The notes under the pieces were generated by a model, which did no database searches, was not told the origin of the DNA, and saw nothing but the letters and a program-made list of their open reading frames with translations. From NCBI GenBank assembly GCA_039707465.1, contig CM077644.1:96825375-96889374 (forward strand): a stretch of DNA of 64,000 bases. Direction: 5' to 3'. This DNA comes from Rhabdophis nuchalis. Its lineage: Eukaryota; Chordata; Lepidosauria; Squamata; Natricidae. The translations under genes and the position numbers were made by a program. Below, piece after piece: positions 29,672 to 40,900 of this stretch. Position 1 is the stretch's first letter. Every line of letters begins with the position of its first letter.

Positions 29672-31642
29672 GTTTTTTTTTTATATTGAAAAAGTTTTAT
29701 TGGTTTTTACAATTTTCCAAAAGGGTAGGGTAAGGGATACAGAAACATTTTAAGAACTTTCGCGTTGGGATCATTGGCCCTTCCAGGGCTTCATAATAAA
29801 ACATTAAAAAATCATTTTTCAAAAATACTACAAGGTGAAAATAAGTACATGTTTCCTAAATTCTCAATTCTATGCTGGCAGTTGTGTACAAACATCCAGA
29901 TATAAAGGTTATACAATGTTAATAAAAAAGCAAAGTTATTTTTCCGATCTAAGTCTCTTGGCAATTGTATCTTCTTTTTCTCCTTCCTGGCCCCCAGCGG
30001 GCGGGGCCGTGGCCCCCCCCCTACCCCCCCTGAATCGTCCTCCAGGACAGAGGAATGTTTTTTAAGAAAGGCTTCCGCCTCGACAACTGTTTTAATCCTT
30101 ACTCTTCCTTCATCCCAGAACACCAACATCCCTTCCGGCATCGCCCACTTAAACCAAATACCGTGGTCAAACAATTTTTGGGATAAGAAGGAATACCTCC
30201 TTCTCATCTCTCTAATCTTTTTTGGGATCTGCTTCAAGATGGCGACTTCCTTTTGTTGATAAATTAACGGCCCCCCTCTCTGTGCCTTCAAAATTCCCTC
30301 TCTGGTAGACCTTCTAACAAATTTAATATGTATCTCTCTGGATACTTCATTTATCCTGGCATATGTCGAATTTATTCTGTAGACTAGGTCAATGTCCCCC
30401 CTGATCTCATCTTTAGGTTTATGTAAATAGTCTGCTAAAATTGTACTCATGAGTTCAGGAAGACATTCACCAGATTCTTCAGAAATGTTCTGAAATCTTA
30501 AAAAACATGACATCCTTTCAAAATCCATCCTAGACATATGCCCAGCCAGTTCTCCAACCTCACTACTAACTTTTTTAAGCTCTCCCTTTGCCCCAACCAG
30601 CCCCCCTTCCAGCTCCTCAGTCTTCTGTGTGTTCTCCAGCACTTGATTCCGTGTTTCCAAAAGATCCTTCTTGAAGCTGCTATTATCTTCTCTCAAAGCT
30701 TTAATTTCCTGCACCAAAGCTTGTAACACTGATTCCATTGATGTCATTCTTTGTTCCAATCCTGCCAATTCTGATTTTGATGCCATGGTAACCTGTTAAA
30801 GTCAGTGCCACTAAGATGGCGTTTTTTTGGGTGGGGGCGTTGAAGCAGGTCAGGAGAAAAGTTCAAATGAGAGTTGTAAAAAGTTCAAGACCCAGAAGAG
30901 AAACACTTTTCACAGTCAATAATTATAGCAGAGAAGGCACTCTAGGGAAGGAATCAATTAATCCAGAAATTTCTTCATTAGTAGAGAGAGGGAGTCCAAA
31001 TCACAAAGAGATGTTGGTAATTTTCCATAAGTAAAAATAATCATTCAGGAACAAAGGGCAGCCATCCTCCACCACCCAGTCTGAGAGCCAGCAGGAGAAA
31101 GTAACAAAAGAAAAATTGTTTCAAGCCAGCCGGACTTAGATACATTGTAAAGAGACAAGCCGCAAAACACTTTCACTTGCTTCAAAGCAGTCCGGATGCG
31201 AAATGTCCGCTTCCTCGCAATGAGGAGCCATTTCTAAGCGCCGCTTTAAATCCGAGGGGGGGGGTTAACAAACAAACACCCCCCTCTATGTTCTTCAGTC
31301 CAGGCTGCCAGCACAAATAAATAAATCACTCACTCTTCACCTCGCCGCCAAAGCCCCGGGAAGCCTTCCGACCCGAACACTCAGCTCTTTTCAAATTCCT
31401 CGATCGTTGCCGTCCTCCATTGGCGAAGGGAAAACCCCCCGCAGCATGTCTCCTCTCACCTAGGCCGAGGACAAGGGCTGTTTTCCCGCCGCCGCTGGGA
31501 TAAACAGACCCAGGCGAGTCAGCCCTACGGAAGGCCCCCAAAAAGGGGGTGCCTCACCCCCTTTGGGGGGCAGAAAAAAGAACAAAACGGCGGACGAGTC
31601 CCAAGACTCGTCCGTCGCCGCTGGAAGGCGGAACCGGAAGTC
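29672..31642 (-). mobile_element. Complete ORF1-only L1 element (HAL1-like)
   Basis: A 1,971-bp minus-strand insertion with its own poly(A) tail (T run at 29,673-29,682 on the plus strand), AATAAA at 29,701-29,696, and an exact 16-bp target duplication. From its 5' end it has a ~850-base GC-rich then mixed 5' UTR, an intact ORF1 of 324 codons and a 140-base 3' UTR. There is no ORF2. Because both ends and the duplication are intact, the lack of ORF2 is a property of the copied RNA, not of truncation here. Mammalian HAL1 ('half-L1') has the same plan. Confidence 0.85.
29812..30786 (-). CDS. L1 ORF1 protein (RNA-binding chaperone of a LINE)
   Basis: 324 residues, starting at an ATG directly after the 5' UTR. 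L1 ORF1p forms trimers that coat LINE RNA. Residues 5-85 are a heptad-rich coiled coil (VLQALVQEIKALRE, ENTQKTEELE). Residues 93-170 resemble the RRM, with CFLRFQNI and REIHIKFVRRSTREGIL. Residues 171-243 resemble the C-terminal domain, with GPLIYQQKEVAILKQIPKK and GIWFKWAMPEGMLVFWDEG. The last ~80 residues are rich in charged then hydrophobic residues and may be poorly constrained. The frame has no stop or shift, so it could still be expressed. Confidence 0.88.
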   Translation of the reverse strand: MASKSELAGLEQRMTSMESVLQALVQEIKALREDNSSFKKDLLETRNQVLENTQKTEELEGGLVGAKGELKKVSSEVGELAGHMSRMDFERMSCFLRFQNISEESGECLPELMSTILADYLHKPKDEIRGDIDLVYRINSTYARINEVSREIHIKFVRRSTREGILKAQRGGPLIYQQKEVAILKQIPKKIREMRRRYSFLSQKLFDHGIWFKWAMPEGMLVFWDEGRVRIKTVVEAEAFLKKHSSVLEDDSGGVGGGPRPRPLGARKEKKKIQLPRDLDRKNNFAFLLTLYNLYIWMFVHNCQHRIENLGNMYLFSPCSIFEK

Positions 31643-31658
31643 CCTTTTCCCAGTTGTT
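31643..31658. repeat. 16-bp target-site duplication, right copy
   Basis: Exact partner of 29,656-29,671. Confidence 0.92.
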
Positions 31659-32395
31659 TAATAACAGTTTAAAGATGATCCATGATTGTTTTCCAGGCAG
31701 ATTCCCTGCAATGTTGAGATTACAGAGCAAAAAGTATTGCTCTGAGTACAAAAGTCTTGAACGATGGGATAAAAAACCCCTATCAACCTCTCGTTACATG
31801 CAAAAGACAAATTAAATAAATCATTTGGAATCTTCCCAACCCTGATGCATAACAAGCTTTAAAGCTTTGTGTAAATGTATACATAATTCCAGGGGTTCAT
31901 ACAAGGAGACACCAATGAGAGAGGCAGAGGTTCCTGCAAACGGAAGAATAGGGCCTCCAAGAGCCACAAAATTACACAGGGAAGACAAGTTGTTATTATC
32001 ATGCACAATAACACTTCCTTGCAAAGATTATGAAACACAAATGTAATATAGTTTCTTTTGTGCAAAGGCTTCTCAGTCTTTGTGCCAAATTGTTCACCTT
32101 CCTTCAATGCCAGCAACAGTGACCACAAATGCCCTGGCCAAAGGTATTGGCATTCCTCTCTTGTTCTCTTGACCTGGAACAGTGTTTTTTCCCCTTAAAA
32201 CAAGAACACAAACACAAAATGAGAAAAGAAACCCTGACCCAGTCTATTGTAATATAAAGGTAACCGGCTGATGTGATCTCTCCAACCCAGAACCTTCTAA
32301 ACATATACCATTCTCTTTCCAACAATTCCCATTTTATACATACAGTTGAAGCATTTTAAATTAATTGATGTACAATCAATGAGACTAAGTCTGTC
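31659..32395. other. No recognised feature
   Basis: No gene or known repeat seen. Confidence 0.5.
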
Positions 32396-32396
32396 A

Positions 32397-32690
32397 TGGA
32401 GGGGTGGGCTTCAAAATTTTTAGCAATGGGTTCTCTTCCTGGTTGCTGGGTGGGCATGGCCTAGTTGGCCTCCTGCACCAGGGCAGGGGGGGAGGGTGTT
32501 TTTGCACAGGCCCTGTACTTACCTGGCATCCCAAACTGGCTATATGTGGACTCCGGAGAGGGGTGTGGAGGGACAGGTCAGGGTGGGCGGGGCCACCTAG
32601 GGGTGGGATTTGCAGGTTTTCCAAACTGGGCAGATGCTTAGCTAAAGGTTCTCCCGAACCTGTGCGAACCTGCAGGTGCCCACCCTGCTG
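32397..32690. mobile_element. hAT-like repeat, 'ggggtgggcttcaaaat' family
   Basis: Left ggaggggtgggcttcaaaat, right gcgaacctgcaggtgcccac. Counterpart, inverted, of 4,525-4,957. Confidence 0.55.
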
Positions 32691-32711
32691 TTATCCTATA
32701 TTTCCATAGAG

Positions 32712-32842
32712 CAGTGTTTCACAATCTTGGCAACTTTAGGACCTGTGGACTTTAATTCCCAGAATTCCCCAGTCAGCATGGCTGAGAATTTCTGGGAGTT
32801 AAAGTTCACACATCTTAAAGTTGCCAAGGTTGAGAAACACTG
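32712..32842. mobile_element. 131-bp palindromic hAT-type MITE
   Basis: Ends cagtgtttcacaatcttgg and ccaaggttgagaaacactg. Flanking 8-mers ccatagag and ccctagag differ at one base. Confidence 0.85.
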
Positions 32843-32923
32843 CCCTAGAGCACTGAATTTACTGCTGAATCAATGTTCAAATGAAAAACAGCAATTAGCG
32901 TTGCATTTAATGGGTACCGTATT

Positions 32924-34286
32924 TTTCGGAGTATAAGACGCACCAGAGTATAAGACGCACCCAGGTTTTGAAGAGGCATATTTTTTTAAAAAAAAGAAGG
33001 TAGGTAGATAGAGAGATAGAGAGGGAGAGAAAGAGAGAGAAATACAGTAGGTAGGTAGGGAGAGAGAGAGAGAGTAGGAAGGGAGGGAGGGAGGGAGAGA
33101 GAGAAATACAGTAGGTAGGGAGTGAGTGTGTAGTTAGGTAGGTAGATAAAGGGAGAGAGAGAGAGAAATACAGTAGGTAGGTAGGTAGGGAGAGAGAGAG
33201 TAGGGAGGGAGGGAGAGAGAGAGAAATATAGTAGGGAGGGAGGGAGTGTGTAGTTAGGTAGGTAGATAAAGGGAGAGAGAGAGAGAGAGAAATACAGTAG
33301 GTAGGTAGGGAGAGAGAGAGAGGAGGAAGGGAGGGAGAGAGAAATACAGTAGGGAGGGAGGGAGTGTGTAGTTAGGTAGGTCGATAAAGGGAGAGAGAGA
33401 GAAAGAAATACAGTAGGTAGGTAAGTAGGGAGAAAGAGAGTGTGTAGATAGGTAAGTAGGTAGAGGGATAGAGAGAGAGAAATATATATAGAGAGAAATA
33501 CAGTAGATAGGGAGAGAGAGACAGTAGGTAGATAGGTAGATAGAGGGAGAGAGAGAGAAATACAGTAGGTAGGTAGGGAGAGAGTGTAGATAGGTAGGTA
33601 GGTAGAGGGATAGAGAGAAAGAGAGCGAGAAATACAGTAGATAGATAGGAAGAGAGAGAGAGAGAGTAGGTAGGTAGGTAGGTAGGTAGGTAGGCAGATG
33701 TTTCCAGGTGTATTTACCCATGTGCTGGAGAAGGAAATCACTGACCACCTTTGGAACAAATCTTTGTTTCTGCAGGCACAGTACTTGACCAACATAATTC
33801 TCATCAATCACTCTAATCTAACAGCTTTCCGAAAGGGAAAAAAAACCCTTTTTACACTGTGCAAACCTCCCCCAAATGGCCCGTTTTTTGCAAAAATGGA
33901 CACTTTTTTTTCAAATAAAAGGCATGAATAGCCTTGCGGGGGGGGTTGGAGAGTGCTCGTGGGGGTGAGGGCCCCCCAAAATGGGCTGTTTTGTCGTGAA
34001 AACGGGCTGGTTTTGGTAAAAAAATACCATGCACAGCCTTATGGAGGCTTATAGAGTGCTGCTGGGGGCTGAGGGGGGGACACCCTGTTTTTTGCTCATT
34101 TCTGCCCTCCCCAGCCCCCAGGAGCTCTCTGGAAGCCTCCATAAGGGTATGCGCGTGGCCATTTTGGTGAAGGGGTGGAGTTTTAGGAGGTAGAAAATGC
34201 GGTATTCGATGTATAAGACGCACCCAGATTTTCAGCCTCTTTTTAGAGGAAAAAAGGTGCGTCTTATCCTCCGAAAAATACGGTAA
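32924..34286. mobile_element. TIR DNA element with expanded simple-repeat core
   Basis: Terminal inverted repeats ccgtatttttcggagtataa at left and atcctccgaaaaatacgg at right, each followed by tataagacgcacc-type text; flanked by TA. The interior is a microsatellite mosaic (33,000-33,697) and a diverged 'aaaatggcccgttttt' block (33,880-34,170). No transposase is visible. The superfamily is not assigned. Confidence 0.65.
33000..33697. repeat. GATA/AGGT/GAGA mosaic minisatellite
   Basis: Short runs of aggt, gata and ag/ggga are themselves arranged in diverged higher-order units of very roughly 100-130 bases, each marked by 'gaaatacagtagg'. The long minus-strand ORFs (Leu/Ser/Thr/Tyr-rich) are products of this repeat. 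Confidence 0.9.
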
Positions 34287-34639
34287 ATCCACAAGTTCAA
34301 ATAATGTGTTAGGCTGTTCATAATTTAGTTCGTTATGTTATTATCTGTGATAACTTGTAGATTGAAGGAAGTTTCTCTCGTTTCCATGTTTTTTATTAAT
34401 AGAAGGCTTTAATTATGAAATAAAGGTGCCCTTTTGATCAGCTTATTCTGAAAATGTGTTAATTCAGGGTTCTTTCACTATCTTCTTGATTTATCTCTGG
34501 ATATCCTAAAAGTTGGTACCATTATGCCCAGTATGCAGTAGTTGAAATGTTTCCTTTCCTTTCATTTTAGATGTGTTTAGTCTGGCAGTGAAATCAGTCA
34601 GTATTTCCTTCATTATACCTACAAAGAGGTCTCCATGTA
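34287..34639. other. No recognised feature
   Basis: Nothing recognised. Confidence 0.5.
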
Positions 34640-34932
34640 GTTTTCGAATTATGGACATACGGTAATCGAACCTTAAATTATGCTCATAAGTCACTGTAGT
34701 CATACATTGAGGCATCATGTGCCTGGATTCGAAGTTAAAACTGTTTGTTACGATGGCCGTTAAACAAATGCCACAGTTGCTAAGCAAATCCATTTTCCAT
34801 TTTTCTTGCAGAAATCAAAGGTAAATATCAGAAGCCGCTAAAAAAGTAGCAAATTGCAGCCATGCGACTGTGAAATGCTGTAAACACCTGTAAAGGTGAG
34901 CTGCCCAAAATAGGATCCCATGGCTACCTGTA
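34640..34932. mobile_element. TACAGGTAG-family TIR repeat, partial
   Basis: Right end ggctacctgta; internal ctcataagtcactgtagtc and ttgctaagcaaatcc motifs of the family. Left end unclear. Confidence 0.4.
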
Positions 34933-34947
34933 TTTCTTTACGCAGAG

Positions 34948-35215
34948 GTGTCAAACTTGATTTCATTGAGGGCCACATCAGGGTTGTGTTTCATCTCAGG
35001 GGGATGAGGCATGGCCACCTCAATTTCACTTGTGTCAGGGACACCTGTGATGGCCTGAACATTGCCTAAGAGCTGTAGGCGACATTTGCAGCCAAAAACG
35101 GACGTCGGGAGGTCTGTGCATGGCCCTTCTGAGTTCTGTTTTCACTGACAGAGTCATCATGGGCCAGTCCATCGTTGTTTCCAGGGTGGCCCCATGGGAT
35201 CTAAAATATAAGTCG
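34948..35215. mobile_element. hAT-like repeat, 'gtgtcaaactcgatttc' family, partial
   Basis: Begins cagaggtgtcaaacttgatttcattgagggcc in type, the start of a common hAT family. The right terminal repeat is lost. Confidence 0.55.
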
Positions 35216-35254
35216 AATCCAGCCCGTGCTCCTTGAGTTTGATATCCTTGCATT

Positions 35255-35381
35255 ATGGTGTGTGTGTGTATGTATGTATGTATGTATGTATGTATGTATG
35301 TATGTATGTATGTATGTATATGTATATGTATATGTATATATATGTATATATGTATATATGTATGTATATGTATGTGTGTGT

Positions 35382-35466
<85 letters not shown>
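35255..35466. repeat. (TGTA)n / (TA)n / (TG)n microsatellite
   Basis: Composite run: TGTA units, then TATATG and TA, then about 22 TG. ORFs here are artefacts. Confidence 0.95.
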
Positions 35467-35469
<3 letters not shown>

Positions 35470-35592
35470 TAGATTTCCAAGGGCCGACCCAACAAACAAG
35501 AGACCAGGATGGTATGCTGGAAAGTGCCGGCTCAAATCCCAGCATACCATCCTGGTCTCTTGTTTGTTGGGTCGGCCCTTGGAAATCTAACA
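35467..35592. repeat. Perfect palindrome, 54-bp arms
   Basis: Arms 35,467-35,520 and 35,539-35,592 are exactly complementary around an 18-base centre. The centre and right arm read ggctcaaatccc, like a tRNA B box, so the source may be a SINE. It directly abuts the (TG)n run. Confidence 0.9.
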
Positions 35593-35677
35593 CATATCTA
35601 AAAAATTTCACACAGCAGTAATCTCATTGGGTCTCTGTCTAGATGATCTCTGGGTTGAGTCGAAAGGCAGAGAAGGA

Positions 35678-35735
35678 ATACACACACACACACACACACA
35701 CATACATACATACATACATACATACACACACACAC
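35678..35735. repeat. (CA)n / (CATA)n microsatellite
   Basis: CA run, six CATA units, CA run. It is the complement type of the repeat at 35,255 and lies on the other side of the palindrome. Confidence 0.93.
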
Positions 35736-37215
35736 TTGTGTCACAACACCCTGGTAAGTCCCAATTAAGGGAGGAAGCAAGTTGCTTTCCTTTTCTGTCT
35801 TTCGGCTCATCACAAGAGACCATGCAGACAGAAAGCTATTTGTTTCATTGCCTTTTGTTTCCATTTGTGTTTCCATTTATGCTGATAAATAAATAAACAA
35901 GGGAGACTAGTATAGATCTATTTCAAACTATTTAGCTCTCATCAGCTAGCCATATCCTTACTGGGATTGGGACCGGGGCTGTATTACATGTTAGGCAGAT
36001 GTTTTAGCCACTAAGCCACCAGGTTCTCCTCCTGATCAGCTGAGCCAAGGGAATAAGTATATACTTGTGTCACAACAACCGAAAGACAGAGGTGAACATT
36101 TTCAATGATTCTTGGTCATGAGATGATATAAAAAAACATGATGTTCAGAGAAAGTATGCTAGGCATCCCCTTCTCTTATTTTTGACCCAAAACAACCTTA
36201 TGATACATGTAAGGCTCAAAAGTATGACTGGCTCAAAGTCACCCATCAAGCCGAACATGGTGTGTGAACCTGACCAATGGTGGCTTATTCATGAGAGGTC
36301 CTTGGTACTCCCTGGGTTTGGTTATTTTCTTTCATTACCCAAACTAAGTAACATCCACCAGCACTAATGATCTTACCTAGGTTGAATAATGAAATATCTG
36401 CCAAAAAAATAAATCCAACCAAGCTCAGAGAGCACCAAGGACTCCTCACATCAACCCTGAGCTACAAATGTTCTGCTTTATTGGTGGCTTACTCATCATG
36501 CCACATTAAAGCAAACCATGGCTTACTTGGTTCACACAGTCATGATGCCAGTGATATCACTTTCTGAGAAGTAGCAGGTGCTCCTTACAGACTTATTAGT
36601 GGCCTCTTGTTCAGAGTACAAGGAAACAGTGGGCTAGACGAGGCTTTGGTGAGTTACTGAAATGATTCATCCCACTTTAACTGCTTACAATGGAAGTTGA
36701 ATTTTAAAAAGTCAGGCTGTTGCAAATAAGCTGAACTTTGACTACCCATTCTTTTTTGCTTTTAGTAAGATGAAACATTATCTACCAAAATATAGGCGCC
36801 AGAAACAATGATTGTTATGATTGGCACCAATTTCATGCGGTGGAAATCCCATATTTAAAAGGGCTGCGTTTTGTTAACAATGCTGTCTCTTAATCCTGGA
36901 TTTTATATCCTGTTTTTGAGACAGCTCGGCCAACGTAAATTCCTGTTTCAACTAAAAGGGTACTTTTAAAGGAAAAACCATTAGTTTAGATTCCTTATTT
37001 CCACTGTCTCTTGGAAGGAGGCAAAGAAGGCTGCACGGAATCTCCATCTTTTCTCCAAAATTTGCCTGCTACCATTTTCCTCTTCAAGGCACGTCTGATT
37101 TTCTTAGATAGTGTATAGTAGCTGAAGAAGAAGCTTTCTAGAGAACCAGAAATACAAACTAATGGCTGGAGTTGCATAATGCACTCAACCAAAATGGATT
37201 GACTAAATGTCTATG
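35736..37215. other. No recognised gene
   Basis: A SINE-like trace (ttagccactaagccaccagg near 36,007) and twice 'ttggttcacacag/gggtttgg' type text, but no feature I can define. Confidence 0.45.
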
Positions 37216-37217
37216 GA

Positions 37218-37382
37218 GATTCTCAGTCACCCAGGTCATGGTTGTCTCTAAGGTGCAACTGGATTTTGTTTTTCCTTGAAGATGTTTTGCTTCTCATCCA
37301 AGGAGCGTCTTCAATTACTGAAGAAGCTTCTTGGATGAGAAGTAAAACGTCTTCAAGGAAAAACAAAACCCAGTTGCCTTTG
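37218..37382. repeat. Foldback element
   Basis: tttttccttgaagatgtttt..cttctcatccaagg on the left is inverted on the right as cttggatgagaag..aaaacgtcttcaaggaaaaa, with flanking gcaactggattttg / aaacccagttgcc. A short fragment of a similar-looking repeat appears near 16,030-16,110. Confidence 0.7.
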
Positions 37383-37510
37383 GGGGAAAAACCACCTTTG
37401 GGACAATGGATTGGCTAGTTTGGTCTATAATTTTAGGCAATGGGTTTTATGGGGTGATTCAGGAACTAGGAATTAGGGTTGGGGGAAACAATTATTTCAT
37501 CCTCCAAGGC

Positions 37511-37580
37511 AGGGGTCCCCAACCTTTGCAACTTTAAGTCTGAAGGACTTCAGCTCCCAGAATTCTCCAGCCAGCTTTCC
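37511..37580. mobile_element. Half copy of the palindromic hAT MITE
   Basis: The left arm (caggggtccccaacctttgc to ctccagccagctt) is present; the right arm is missing. Confidence 0.75.
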
Positions 37581-37904
37581 TCCTTCAACTCCCCCAAATA
37601 GTAGTATGAGCAGTAATTTTCTCAAAATGGAATTCTTCATTGGGATTCCTAGGATTTCAACCATTCCTCTTTTTTTAAAATTTTATCAAGTGTTTAAACA
37701 TGATATAATAATAATAATAATATAATAAATTGGGATTTATTAACCGCACCCTCTCCCCACAGGGACCCGGGGCGGTGCACAGGCATAATTAAAAACAATA
37801 TACAATAATACAAATATTTCTTAAAATCGAATTAAATAAATCTACCCGTGCTAAAAACATAAATTAAAACCCATTTAAAATTTATAATTAAAAGACAGAG
37901 AGAA

Positions 37905-40900
37905 CTATTCAAGGCCGGCCAGTCGAAAGAGATGGGTCTTCAATTTTACACGGAAGGAGCGGAGGTCGGTGGTCGTTCTAATATCAGGGGGAAGGTCGTT
38001 CCAGAGGGCCGGGCCCGCCACAGAGAGCGCCCTTCCCCTGGGCGTCGCCCGCTGACAAAGTCTAGTGGACGGCACCCGGAGAAGCCCCTCTCTGTGGGAG
38101 CGAATCGGTCGTGAGGATGTGTGGGGCAGGATCCGATCTCGCAGATAGCTAGGTCCCGAGCCATGGAGCGCTTTGAAGATGATAACTAACACCTTGAAGC
38201 GCACCCGGAAGACGACAGGTAGCCAGTGCAGCTCGCGCAAGAGCGGTGTTACGTGGGCAAACCTAGAGGTGCCCATAATTGCTCGCGCGGCCGCATTCTG
38301 AACTAACTGAAGCCTCCGGGTGCACCTCAAGGGGAGCCCCATGTAGAGAGAGTTACAATAGTCCAGTCGGGATGTCACGAGGGCATGAGTGACTGTGCGA
38401 AGGGCGTCCCGATCCAATAGGGGGCGCAATTGGCGAACCAGGCGAACCTGGTAAAACGCCCTCCTGGCCACGGCTGTCACTTGCTCTTCCATAGACAGCC
38501 GGGTATCCAGGAGGACACCCAAATTGCGCGCCCCATCCACAGGGGCAAGATGTTCGCCCCCTATGGCCAGCGTTGGAGAAAGCTGGTTGAATCGGGCAGC
38601 CGGAAACCACAGCCACTCGGTCTTGGTCGGGTTGAGCCTAAGTCCGTTACTTCCCATCCAGATCCGCACGGCTTCCAGGCACTGGCACATCACCGCTACG
38701 GCATCGTTGGGGTGGTTTGGGGTAGATATGTACAGCTGGGTGTCATCAGCGTACAGATGGTACTCTACCCCAAAACCACGGATGATCTCACCCAACGGCT
38801 TCATATATGCATTAAACAGGAGAGGCGAGAGGACCGACCCCTGAGGCACCCCGCATGTGAGGGGTCTCGGGGTCGACCTCTGCTCTCCTGCCCGCACAAA
38901 TTGCGATCGGCCAGAGAGGAAGGAGGAGAACCACCGCAAAACAGTGCCTCCCACCCCCAACCCCCCCAGCCGATGCAATAGGATACCATGGTCGATGGTA
39001 TCGAAAGCCGCTGAGAGGTCTAATAGGACCAGGATGGAGGAACATCCCCCATCTCTGGCCCTCCAGAGATCATCTACCAACGCGACCAATGCCGTCTCGG
39101 TGCTATGCCCGGGCCGAAAGCCGGACTGGCGCGGATCTAGATAGTCAACTTCCTCCAGGTGACGGGGAAACTGTTGTGCCACCACACTCTCAACAACCTT
39201 CGCCAAGAAGGGAAGGTTGGAGACTGGACGGTAGTTGTTCAAAATAGCTGGGTCCAAAGAGGGCTTCTTGAGGAGGGGCCTCACCATAGCCTCTTTTAGG
39301 GAGGCAGGCAAGGAACCCTCACTCAAGGATGCGTTGATAACCTCTTGGAGCCAGCCTCGTGTCACCTCCCAGGATGCCAGTACAAGCCAGGAGGGGCACG
39401 GGTCCAATGAACATGTGGTGGCTCGCAGTCGCCCACGTAACCTGTCCATATCCTCGGAAGTAACGGGGTCAAACTCCTCCCAAACAAGATCTCCCTCGTG
39501 GCATCCCACTGGGCCATGAATGGGGGCTAGCTCACTCTGTATCTGGGCGGTTTTCTCCTGCAGAAAAATCACAAATTCCTCTGCCCTACCCTCTAACGGG
39601 GCTTCCCGCTCCCTCTGTTGGAGGAGGGAACGGGTCACCCTAAACAGGGCGGCAGGGCGGTTTTCTGCGGATGCTATGAGGGTGGCACAATGATGACGTT
39701 TGGCCACCCTCAGCGCCACAATGTAAGTCCGTAAATGGGCTCTTACCTGTGTCCGGTCAGATTCAGAGCGGCTAGCCCTCCATCTTCTCTCTAGGCATCT
39801 CTTGCGGCGTTTCATCACCCGCAGCCCCTCAGTAAACCAAGGAGCCAGGGTGGTTCGCCGCCGCGAGAGAGGCCGCAAGGGCGCGACCCGATCCAAGGCT
39901 CCCACGGCCGCACTATTCCATGCGGCCGTGAGGTCCTCCATCGGGGCGCGGGTCAGGGATACAGGAAATGGCCCAAGCGCTGTCTGGAACCCATCCGGGT
40001 CCATCAAGCGCCTGGGGCGGTACCAGATTGGTAACTCTGGTTCCGCCTCCCCGCGGAGGGGAGCAGCGGTCGGAAAGTCGAGTCGGAGAAGTGAGTGGTC
40101 TGACCATGACAAGGGTATGATGTCTATGTCCCCTGTACCCAGATCACTCTTCCATTGGCCCGAGACGAAGATGAGGTCCGGCGTATGTCCACCCTCATGG
40201 GTGGGGCCATGAATTACTTGGGTCAGGTCCATGGCCGTCATGGAAGCCATGAACTCCCGAGCTACCACGGATGATTCGCCCAACGATGGCAGGTTAAAGT
40301 CCCCCATAACTATAAGTCTGGGGGTCTCCACTGCCACCGTAGCGATCACCTCCAGGAGCTCGGGCAGGGCTGCTGCTACATAGCGGGGAGCCAGGTATAC
40401 AACCAGCAAGCCCAACTGCCTCCCTAGGCCCCACTTCATGCAGAGGGACTCACAGCCAGAGGTCTGCGGCACAATGGTCTCTCTCGGCTCCAGGCCTTCC
40501 TTGATAATGACCGCTACCCCACCACCCCTGCCTAGGGCCCGCGGCTGATGAAATGCGCGGTAACCTGGTGGGCACATTTCAACGAGGGGATGACCTCCCT
40601 CGTGGCCCAACCAGGTCTCCGCTATTCCTACCAGGTCCGGCTCCCCCTCTGACACAAGGTCCCTAATGAGGGGGGCTTTGTTGACAACGGACCTGGCGTT
40701 GCAAAACATCAGCCGCAGACCCTGGCTCTGTATTCCCTGGCCACCTAGCCTGCGAGGGTTGTGGCACCCGACCGTCTGTAACCAACGGCTGCGTGCCACC
40801 AACCGGGAGGATGAAAATTGTCTCCCCTCGGTCCTGCCCCTCCCCACGACCCTCTGAATTGGTATGCCCTCCTGAGGAACGACTCGAATATCCCCCTGCC

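Noticed and set aside
32986..33811. Long minus-strand ORFs with LPTYLPTYL and SLSLS runs
   Set aside because: Translations of the aggt/gata/gaga minisatellite in overlapping frames.
35035..35621. His/Thr, Val/Cys and Tyr/Ile ORFs on both strands
   Set aside because: Translations of TG, TA and TGTA microsatellites.
38353..40212. Plus-strand ORFs of 94-183 codons across 38.4-40.2 kb
   Set aside because: Shadows of the intact minus-strand LINE ORF.
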